Part shown: in pieces, positions 56,571 through 64,000 of the stretch
How the letters are laid out: each line of letters begins with the position of its first letter
Position numbering within the stretch: the first letter of the stretch is position 1
NCBI GenBank assembly: GCA_021372945.1
Contig: JAJFTK010000024.1
Coordinates: forward strand, 55,994-119,993
Direction: 5' to 3'
Source: Planctomycetaceae bacterium
Lineage (GTDB): Bacteria; Planctomycetota; Phycisphaerae; Sedimentisphaerales; Anaerohalosphaeraceae
Length of the DNA: 64,000 bases
Made by a program: the position numbers and the translations under genes
Notes under the pieces: model-generated
Seen by the model: the letters and a program-made list of their open reading frames with translations, nothing else
What the model was told of the DNA's origin: nothing
Database searches by the model: none

Positions 56571-59525
56571 TCAAACGTCCTGCAGCCACCTGGCCGCTAA
56601 TTCTGCAAAATCCGCCAAATCGACTTGCTTATTTCCATCCAGGTCTGCACCGCCGCAGGTCGGAACATCGGTACATTCAAAGGAAAGCCACCAGGCGGTG
56701 AGCCCTGCCAAGTCTTCAATACCGCGCACACCTGAATAAACGCCGGCCACGTTAATCACTAATTCGACGATATTGAAAAATCCGACCGAATCAGTAACCT
56801 GAACCGTAAACATATTCTCGCCAACATCCGGATCTGATGGTGTCCCTGAAAGCGTTCCTTCCGCGGAGACTGCAAGCCAGGCTGGCCCTGCTTCTTTCGA
56901 GAACGTCAGCGCATCGCACGCATCCGGATCAAATACATCATAAGACAGCGTGTCTGAATAAGGACAATTTTCCACAGCCAGGGATTTCGACAATGAGTTG
57001 TTCAGAAACATTGGCGCCGAAGCCGGCGCCGTCTCCCCGTAGGCATACAAAGCCATCTCTGATAATTGAATGTCGTCATCACCGTTGTTAGCCGTTATAT
57101 TTAATCGATAGTACTGATAAGACGCCGGAACTGCCACTGAGTACTGTTTAGTAAAATAGCGAGAGGCCCAGGACTGACCTGTCTGCGTATCCAAGACAAC
57201 CCAGTTCGTTCCATCGTTGGAGCCCTGGAACTGCCAGTCGCGCGGGTCACGCGCCGGTACATCATTGGCGCTTGACAGATCATAGCGCGTAACAACCCAC
57301 TTTTTGCACGCCCCAAAATCGTACTGAAGCCAGCCTGTATTGCCGGACCCACTGCCGCTGAACCATTTCGTGGACACGTTTCCATCAAAGGCCTTATCTA
57401 CAGCCTCATTCGGACTCCAAGCGGCATTGTCGGAACTTGCTGACGGAATGCCCCCCGAGGCTCGGTTTAAAAACACTGCACTTGGTATGGCAGCAACAGG
57501 CCGGCAGTCAGCGCTCTCGAGAGAATCTTTAACAGCGGAGACGCGATAGTAATAGCTCGTCCCATTGGATACATTCGCATCCGTAAACGTAGTCCCCGCC
57601 GGCGTGGCAATGGTCACATAAGGCCCGCTCACGGCTACCGAACGCTTAACATTGTAACTGACGGCCCCCAAAGAGGGTGACCAACTCAACCAGACTTTCA
57701 CATTGTCCGGCGTTGCCGACAAACCCGTGGGTACTGGCGGTGGTCCAATTTTTGTTACAGCAGATATTTCCGTAGAGTTGTCACTTTGCCCCATGTCATT
57801 AGCTGACGCCACAACATAGTAGTAAGCGATGCCGCCGGCCAGACCGGTATCGCTGTAATTTGTCGTAGTGAGATTATCGGCTATGCTTTCGTAAGGCCCG
57901 CCGCTGATTGTCGCGCGCTTTACCAGGTAATGCTGTGATCCCGTGCTGGGCGTCCATGAAAGGTCTATGCGATCAGAGGAAATAGCCACTACCGTAAGGC
58001 CGGTTGGAACCTGAGGAAGCATGGCGTTTACTTTATAGTAACCATTCACCTGCGTATCAAACCTGGTAATACCTTCACTGAAAGTCGCGGCAACAGGCGT
58101 TCCATCCGGCAGAAAGACCCGGTAAGTACCTCTGAGTTCGCAGGGCACACCTTTGGTCGATTTGATCACCGCCTGTGTTAATTGCGAATTGGCCCATTCA
58201 ATTTCAACCTCAAATCCGCTAGTGGCCCTGAGACCTGTGACATGACCGGCCGGCCAGACATCAGGCAGTGCCGGGAGCAATTGAATCGGTCCCAAATGAC
58301 TTTGCAGCAGCATTTCGGCAATCCCGGCTGTGCCGCCAAAGTTGCCGTCGATCTGGTATGGCGGATGAGCATCCAGAAGGTTCTCATAGCCCCCCCCGCC
58401 GTCGCTCATGTCCAGACCCGTATTGTAGGTCACCCGCAGTGCATTCTTCACGAGCGTATGGGCATGATTGCCGTCCAGCAGCCTGGCCCAGGTGCAAATC
58501 TTCCAGGCACGGCTCCAGCCGGTACCGCCGTCACCCCGGGCATTCAGCGATACTTTCGCCGCATCCGAATATTGACTGTCAACTAAAGGAGAAATTTGTT
58601 TGCCCGGATATAGACAGATCAAATGGGAAATGTGCCGGTGCGTATTGGTAGAACTATCATCAGTATATTTCCACTCGCGCAGTTGGCCCCAACTGCCAAT
58701 ATGAACGCCCGTATCCAGTTGTGCCAGCTTGCTTTGCAGTGTGGTTCTGAAATCGGCATCCACGTTTAGACTCTCGGCGGCCTCCAGTGTATTCGTGAAT
58801 AAATCCCAGATGAGCTGCTGAGCATAGGAAACGCCCGCCTCCCACGGTCCCTGTTCCGGTGACCATTCATTCGGGGCGGCGAGTTTGCCATCCGTATCCA
58901 CGAGCAGCCGGTCGATCCAGAATTCACACGCTTTTTTCATCACGGGATACGCCTTTGTTGATAGATAGTCGGAATCCAGCGTATACGCATAATGCTGCCA
59001 GAGGTGCATGCAATACCACGCGTTGGCCGGTCGGTTCCAATTCCAGTCCGAATACGCGAAAATATTATTCTGCGTTTTCATCGTCCAGCCTCTGCACCCA
59101 AGGGATGAAGCCATACTGGACCAAGAGGTCTGCACCATCGCCTCGTTGTACACGTAATCGGTGAATACCTGGTGGCATTCAGATAAGTTGGTTGTCTCAG
59201 CCGGCCAATAGTTCATTTGAATATTGATATTGGAATGTATGTCGCACTGCCATGGCGGATTGTTCGAATTATTCCAAAGACCTTGCAGATTACTGGGCAA
59301 AGCCATGCCGCGAACAGCCGATCATTAAGTAGCGGCCAAATTGGAAATAAAGTACATCCAGGGCCGGATCATAATTACCCGCATTGTAACTGGCCAGCAG
59401 TTCATTGGTTGGAAGTGTTGGTTTTGTATCTTCAAGGCTTAAGGATACGCGGTTAAAAAGAAGCTGGTGATCGGCAATATGATCTAATCTTAGCTGGGTA
59501 TAGTTGTGATGAGCTTCTTTTTGCC
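56571..59525 (-). pseudogene. GH95 fucosidase-type gene, truncated and frameshifted
   Basis: From 59,306 leftwards: [51 protein letters not shown] and [20 protein letters not shown] are the catalytic-domain motifs of GH95 (alpha-L-fucosidase or galactosidase). Then two Fn3 domains, an F5/8 type C domain (residues about 615-760), an Ig-like domain and a dockerin-like end ([20 protein letters not shown]). Upstream, HIADHQLLFNRVSLSLEDTK and DPALDVLYFQFGRYLM belong to the same domain in another frame, and the N-terminal part is missing. Confidence 0.85.
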
Positions 59526-59567
59526 AGGCGAATCGATTCCAGCAGCAACGTTATCTGGCGAGGAGAA

Positions 59568-60197
59568 ATGCTGCCGGGCAGAGGTGTCTATATCGGCCAA
59601 AGCGATCTGGCTGATGCTCCGTACCACAAAGATAATGGCAGGCAAGTGATGATGTATTCCGATGGAGATGTCTGGAATGAGGCGGATCGCTGCTATTATT
59701 ACTATGTACCCCTAAAGGGTGATGGCCAGATGTGCTGCCGTATCATTGAATTGACGAATCAGTGGATAAACCCGCAAGATCATGAACTCAGACCGGACTT
59801 GTGGACAAAGGCCGGGTTAATGATTCGCCAGTCACTGGAGCCGCAATCCGCACAGTTTGATATCAATATTACGCCCATGATGAACCCGGACGGAACACCC
59901 GGGCTTGGCCAATTCCAACTCCAATGTCGGCCGTCAATAGGCAATCCCAGCTATATGGTGGTCCAGAATGAAACAGGGGTTGACGTGGGGAAAAACACGT
60001 GGCTGAAGATCACAAAGCGCGGCAACAGTTTGCGCGGTTATCGTTCCTTCGATGGAGGAACGACGTGGACTGAATTCGGTTCCGTTGAACTGAAATTGTC
60101 AGAGGAAGCATACATTGGTTTGTTCCTGGCTGGCGCACCGGGTATGTCTGCAAATGCGATTTTTGATAACGTAGCGTTTTCAAATAGTATTGATTGA
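59568..60197 (+). pseudogene. DUF1349/concanavalin-like fragment
   Basis: 209 residues of a beta-sandwich with SDGDVWNEADRCYYYYVPLK, WTKAGLMIRQSLEPQSAQFD and GNSLRGYRSFDGGTTWTEFG. These motifs are usual in the C-terminal domain of larger secreted planctomycete enzymes. The N-terminal part seems missing: the frame is open upstream into sequence that is also the antisense of the GH95 remnant. Probably a fusion scar at about 59,510. Confidence 0.6.
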
Positions 60198-60267
60198 TTG
60201 TTGGACCTCACTTTGAGGTTGAGATAAGCGAATCCGAATGAGTAGTCTTTTGAAAGGAGAAGAGCAG

Positions 60268-62487
60268 ATGAGAAGTTTTAGTATTTTGTGGATGGTGGCC
60301 TGTTTGTCAGTAATGACATGGGCCACGGTCACCGTTGACGATCATTTCAGTGATGCCGCGATTGGGACAAACACGGACGGTATTGGAACGGGATTTAACG
60401 GTAATGGAATTTGGGGCGGCACGGTAACTGAATCAGAAACAACCGTAACCCTGGCCAGTCCCACCGCGGGCTGGGAACGAGCCAATATTGCATCCAAAGA
60501 AGCCGTTGCCATTTCGACACCCGCCCGTTATGAGTTCTTGGGAGTAAAGTTTGCCAAAAATACAAGCAGTTGGGGTACAGGAACCACGGACCGGCTGTAT
60601 TTGGGCGTTAGAGCCAGCAACAGTACCGGAGACGGCAGTCTTGGCGATGGGCAGAGTAATCCAGATACAGGTTTCTGGATTCAGATGGAAAGCGACAGTG
60701 TGCCTGCAGGCGCGGGCGATGGTTCTTCCTGGACAGGAACATCTTGCCTGTTCTATGAATCTGCCAGTAACGTCCGTACCGTGTTGGCTTCCTGGACGTT
60801 TGATACGCTGAACTGGGACGATAATAATGCCGGCACAATGAACTTCACGCCGGTACTGGATATAACCCTCCAACTCAGCGCCACTGGTTACTCACTGACC
60901 ATCGCAGGCGATACGATCAGCAACGTAACAGGCTCGCTAACTGGTACCTACGCAGCCGCCGGAATAACTAATGAATTAACCACCGGCTATGCCGCGGCTT
61001 TCGTCCAGGGAGAAGCGCCCTCTGTCAATACTTCGATTGACCGAATTATTGTGACAGAAAATGCCGTTCCGTCAAAGATCGACATTGATCAGCCGGAAAC
61101 TGGCGAAGTTCATGTTCCTGTCGATCAAATTCTAAGCTGGCTTGTCGTTGATTCCGACGTAACTTTAATTGACTTTTATTTGGGGACAGACCCGAATCTT
61201 ACCGTGAGCGCCAGAAAACTGTTCAATGTGCCGGCAACCACTACATCTTATACGCCGTCACCCGCTCTGGCTAATACGACAACATACTATTGGCGTGTGG
61301 ATGCTTACGAACCCAACCAGGCTCCAGGTGCAACGGATTTGATCATGACCAAAGGCGATGTATGGCATTTTACAACCGCTGGTCTGGCGGCCGAGGTCTC
61401 TCCCGTAAGCCCTGCCATTACAGCGGTAAACGCCGGCGAGCCGAGCATTGTACTTTCAGTAACGGGCTATAATGCCACTGCTTATCAATGGTATAAACAA
61501 GATGTTGGTGTGCTGTCCAATGGTTCAGAGTACTCCGGCGTTACTACGAACACACTGACAATTTACGATGTTCAACTGGCGGATGAAGGAAATTACTACT
61601 GCCAGGTTGACAATGATAGTCCTGGAACAGAGCCGGTCGATAGTGTCCCAGGGCTTGTAATGACCAAACGTGTGATTATTCATTATCCGCTGGATACCGT
61701 TGTTGACGGTGTCACGCCGGACGTTGTTGGCGGTGACGATATGACACTGGTTAATAACGTGATCGGCAATCCTCTGCCGTCACTGGTCACGGGAGTTCCC
61801 GAACTGGGTGGTTCCGGACTTTTGTTCAACAATACTGACTCGTCCGATCCGAATTATTCAGGACAGTACGCTACAGCCGGCGACGTGGACGTTGAAGTTA
61901 TGGGTACCGGGTTGACGGTCGAGGCCTGGATTAAATGGGCCGGCACAAATGGCGTCTACCAGGGCGTTGTTACCCGCAAGACTACTTGGGCCGGTAATCA
62001 AATGATGTGGCAGTTGGAGCAGGATATGAACACGGCGGGAGTCAGTTTTACACGCTCCGGTTCCAGCAGTACTGACCGGGCGCCGCTGACAGTTGATCAA
62101 TGGGCTTATATCGTGGCTACGTACGATTCCGCAACCGGAACCATTCGGATCTACAAAGATGGTGAACTATACGCTACGGCCACCGGTTTCACCTATGGCA
62201 CCGGGACCGATGCTCCTTTGAAACTGGGCTGCAACGATTTGGTCGAAGGTGTAGCAAGCGGCTTCTTCAACGGAACATTGGATGATGTTAAGATCTACAA
62301 TTATGCCCGCAGCTCCAGCGAAATTGCCCAGAGCTATGCAGATATCATGAACGTATCGGTCTGCAACAGGGAAGGAACGGCGGCAATGGAGTTCGACGTC
62401 AATGATGACTGCAAAGTGGATCTTCTCGATTTTGCGGAATTTGCCGCAGATTGGCTGAACGACAACCGGGTTTACCCGCAGCCGTAA
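60268..62487 (+). CDS. Secreted multidomain protein with dockerin-like end
   Basis: 739 residues from ATG 60268 (AAGGAGAAGAG). Signal peptide; N-terminal beta domain (residues about 20-265, shared with the next gene); Fn3-like segment with TYYWRVDAYEPNQAP; Ig-like domain with YYCQVDNDSP; LamG-like domain (LTVEAWIKWAGTNGVYQGVV); and dockerin-like end MEFDVNDDCKVDLLDFAEFA. Probably anchored to or held by cell-surface cohesin-like partners, and involved in carbohydrate or surface interactions. It is in the same direction as the PEP-CTERM gene 163 bases away. Confidence 0.85.
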   Translation: MRSFSILWMVACLSVMTWATVTVDDHFSDAAIGTNTDGIGTGFNGNGIWGGTVTESETTVTLASPTAGWERANIASKEAVAISTPARYEFLGVKFAKNTSSWGTGTTDRLYLGVRASNSTGDGSLGDGQSNPDTGFWIQMESDSVPAGAGDGSSWTGTSCLFYESASNVRTVLASWTFDTLNWDDNNAGTMNFTPVLDITLQLSATGYSLTIAGDTISNVTGSLTGTYAAAGITNELTTGYAAAFVQGEAPSVNTSIDRIIVTENAVPSKIDIDQPETGEVHVPVDQILSWLVVDSDVTLIDFYLGTDPNLTVSARKLFNVPATTTSYTPSPALANTTTYYWRVDAYEPNQAPGATDLIMTKGDVWHFTTAGLAAEVSPVSPAITAVNAGEPSIVLSVTGYNATAYQWYKQDVGVLSNGSEYSGVTTNTLTIYDVQLADEGNYYCQVDNDSPGTEPVDSVPGLVMTKRVIIHYPLDTVVDGVTPDVVGGDDMTLVNNVIGNPLPSLVTGVPELGGSGLLFNNTDSSDPNYSGQYATAGDVDVEVMGTGLTVEAWIKWAGTNGVYQGVVTRKTTWAGNQMMWQLEQDMNTAGVSFTRSGSSSTDRAPLTVDQWAYIVATYDSATGTIRIYKDGELYATATGFTYGTGTDAPLKLGCNDLVEGVASGFFNGTLDDVKIYNYARSSSEIAQSYADIMNVSVCNREGTAAMEFDVNDDCKVDLLDFAEFAADWLNDNRVYPQP

Positions 62488-62507
62488 TGTCATCGGAGGT
62501 AACCAGG

Positions 62508-62536
62508 TTTGAGGGCATCCTCGTGGTGCCCTCAAA
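62508..62536 (+). terminator. Hairpin between the two secreted-protein genes
   Basis: TTTGAGGGCA and TGCCCTCAAA form a perfect 10-bp stem with 9-base loop, 20 bases after the stop. No T run, so possibly only a weak terminator. Confidence 0.45.
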
Positions 62537-62649
62537 TCGGATTGAAAGATAAGTCGCGAAAGTGAGATGTATGTGAATCGTGTGCGGACAGAATTAGCTG
62601 TACAAGCATATGATTGAAAAATGTAAATTTGTTTTGGAGGATCGGAAAG

Positions 62650-63510
62650 ATGAAGAATGTAATTGTAGTTGCAGTATTAGCAGGAATGTTGTCTTCTGGC
62701 GCCTTGGGCGCAATGATCATTGTGGATGATCACTTCAATGACGGTGTGATCGGGACAAACACCGGCGGGATCGGAACGGGATTCAACGGAGACGGAATTT
62801 GGGGCGGTACAGTGACTGAATCAGGAACCTCTGTAACATTAGCCAGTGGAGCTGCCGGCTGGGAACGGGCAAACATTGCATCCAAAGAAGGCGCCCTCAT
62901 CGGGGCTACAGCACGTTACGAGTTTTTGGGTGTAAGCTTTGCCAAAAATGCGACCAGTTGGGGCGGCGGAAGCACGGACCGGCTCTATTTCGGTGTCAGG
63001 GGCAGCAATAGTACCGGGGACGGCAGTCTTGGAGATGGGCAGGATAATCCCGATACAGGTTTCTGGATTCAGATGGAAAGCGACAGTGTCCCTATGGGTA
63101 CCGGTAATGGCTCCTGGACAGGAACATCTTGCCTGTTCTATGAATCTGCTAGCAACGTCCGCACGGTATTGGCTTCCTGGACGTTTGACACGCTGAACTG
63201 GGACGATAATAATGCTGGCACAATGAACTTCACGCCGGTACTGGACGTTACGCTCGATCTCGACGCCACCGGTTACTCGCTGACCATTGCTGGAGATACG
63301 ATCAGCAACGTGACCGGTTTGTTGGCCAATACCTACGCAGCGGCCGGGATCACGAACGAATTAACGATGGGCTATGCCGCTTCTTTTTTCCAGGGAGAAG
63401 CGCCCTCTGTCGATACCTCGATTGACCGCATTGTTATTAGCACCGTTCCGGAACCGGCAACCATGGTTCTGTTGGGACTAGGTTCCATTGTACTTCGCAG
63501 AAAAAAATAA
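62650..63510 (+). CDS. PEP-CTERM surface protein
   Basis: 286 residues from ATG 62650 (TTTTGGAGGA). Signal peptide MKNVIVVAVLAGMLSSGALG; one beta domain about 240 residues long; and the sorting signal VPEPATMVLLGLGSIVLRRK, which matches PEP-CTERM (PEP, membrane helix, Arg cluster) and is processed by exosortase. The beta domain is closely related to that of the upstream gene, so the pair arose by duplication. Confidence 0.9.
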   Translation: MKNVIVVAVLAGMLSSGALGAMIIVDDHFNDGVIGTNTGGIGTGFNGDGIWGGTVTESGTSVTLASGAAGWERANIASKEGALIGATARYEFLGVSFAKNATSWGGGSTDRLYFGVRGSNSTGDGSLGDGQDNPDTGFWIQMESDSVPMGTGNGSWTGTSCLFYESASNVRTVLASWTFDTLNWDDNNAGTMNFTPVLDVTLDLDATGYSLTIAGDTISNVTGLLANTYAAAGITNELTMGYAASFFQGEAPSVDTSIDRIVISTVPEPATMVLLGLGSIVLRRKK

Positions 63511-63554
63511 ACGGAGAGTTGCATTAGGTGTATGAAATAATAATGATGGCAGAG

Positions 63555-63590
63555 GATTTGGCTGGCTGACAACCGGCCAAATCTTTCTGT
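63555..63590 (+). terminator. Rho-independent terminator after the PEP-CTERM gene
   Basis: GATTTGGCTGG pairs with CCGGCCAAATC (one G-U), followed by TTTCTGTGTTT. It lies 45 bases after the stop codon. Confidence 0.6.
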
Positions 63591-63696
63591 GTTTACAATT
63601 CTCAGAATACTGAAGAACATCAATGTTCATAATACAACCTAAGATCAAAGACAAATTGCGTTGGAACGAATTCAGAGATAAAAGGAGAGGTCAACA

Positions 63697-63738
63697 ATGA
63701 CAAAACGTGCATTTACGTTACTCAAACTGACCGATTGA
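63697..63738 (+). pseudogene. Start of a prepilin-type gene cut by an IS
   Basis: AAAGGAGAG then ATG opens MTKRAFTLLKLTD. MTKRAFTLL is the start of a type IV prepilin-like leader (K/R, then FTL.EL) so common in planctomycetes. The conserved EL and hydrophobic helix do not follow; instead the frame stops after 13 codons, where the IS end is expected (about 63,724). Confidence 0.65.
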
Positions 63739-64000
63739 AAGATTTTTGATGATAGCAGTGATTCAACAAAAACAGCCTCAAATGCCGATAAGTCTTGTGT
63801 TGAGCATTACTTATTCGCACGGAGGCTGCATGATTACTATCGGCAAAATTCCTCAAAAAGTCAAAACTTTTTTCAAGCCGGTCAACACCACTGTCTCGGC
63901 TCACGTTTATGCATATTATTGCCGCCTTGTGCTTGCGGTTTGCATCAGTCATGGCAGCACAATTGAACGGCTTGTCAGTCTGCTCAGAGGCAGTCCTCAC
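63724..64000 (+). mobile_element. Insertion sequence, left end
   Basis: It begins about where the prepilin leader is cut, and runs off the window. It has an untranslated leader of about 100 bases and the transposase start. The right end and the terminal repeats cannot be seen, so the family is not assigned. Confidence 0.55.
63830..64000 (+). CDS. Transposase N-terminus, partial
   Basis: 57 codons seen, open to the right edge. ATG 63830 follows GGAGG at 63,821. MITIGKIPQKVKTFFKPVNT, then AHVYAYYCRLVLAVCISHGS: a helical N-terminus of the DDE transposase type with an 'H..Y...L...VC..HG.T' start seen in IS4- and IS701-like proteins. The catalytic residues lie beyond the window. Confidence 0.6.
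   Translation, partial: MITIGKIPQKVKTFFKPVNTTVSAHVYAYYCRLVLAVCISHGSTIERLVSLLRGSPH

Noticed and set aside
1-64000. CRISPR arrays
   Set aside because: No series of regularly spaced repeats of 23-40 bases was seen on reading the window.

Overview
The window is a chromosomal segment of a bacterium that looks like a planctomycete of the Phycisphaerae/Sedimentisphaerales type. This is inferred from the right-hand host genes, which encode dockerin-like C-termini with the ending DFAEFAADWL, LamG and Fn3 modules, a PEP-CTERM anchor and a fucosidase-type GH95 enzyme. Most of the window (1-56.2 kb) is two prophages that appear to sit in tandem in one tRNA-Gly(TCC) gene. Two 41-base fragments of the tRNA 3' half, at 14,211 and 56,177, mark the ends of prophage 2. 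The intact tRNA gene should lie left of the window.

Region 1 (1-14.25 kb) is the right part of prophage 1. Nearly all genes are on the minus strand. They encode DNA replication and recombination proteins (DnaB-type helicase, PD-(D/E)XK nuclease, a single-strand-annealing candidate, NinB, NinG), nucleotide metabolism (MazG-like, dNTP diphosphohydrolase-like, nucleoside deoxyribosyltransferase-like), an RNA ligase, a GroES-like co-chaperonin, three sigma-factor-like proteins, and a protein with an Acb2/Tad1-type hairpin domain, a probable anti-defence sponge. Its integrase and virion genes must lie outside the window to the left.

Region 2 (14.21-56.22 kb) is a complete-looking prophage 2 of the siphovirus type. 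From left to right it has: a tyrosine integrase (+), a phage tRNA-Met(CAT), an excisionase-like HTH protein, a small plus-strand island (17.1-18.0 kb), and then a long minus-strand operon that reads right to left. In the direction of transcription this runs: small early proteins (55.7-53.0 kb), a ParB-like protein and a probable replication protein (53-50 kb), an accessory block with ASCH, DnaJ, metallopeptidase, radical-SAM and ParB/methylase-remnant proteins (49.8-44.3 kb), a candidate cos site, Nu1-like and gpA-like terminase, portal, protease/scaffold, Mu gpT-like capsid, four secreted or signal-peptide proteins including one with a host-style dockerin and LamG, then tail proteins with a programmed -1 frameshift, tape measure, NlpC/P60 protein and a tip attachment protein carrying an inserted propeller-like domain.

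Region 3 (56.2-64 kb) is host DNA: a 5'-truncated and frameshifted GH95 pseudogene, a DUF1349-like fragment, two secreted proteins that share the same N-terminal module but have different C-terminal anchors (dockerin versus PEP-CTERM), and a prepilin-type gene cut after about 10 codons by an insertion sequence whose transposase runs off the right edge.

All function calls come from reading motifs by eye; no database search was run.
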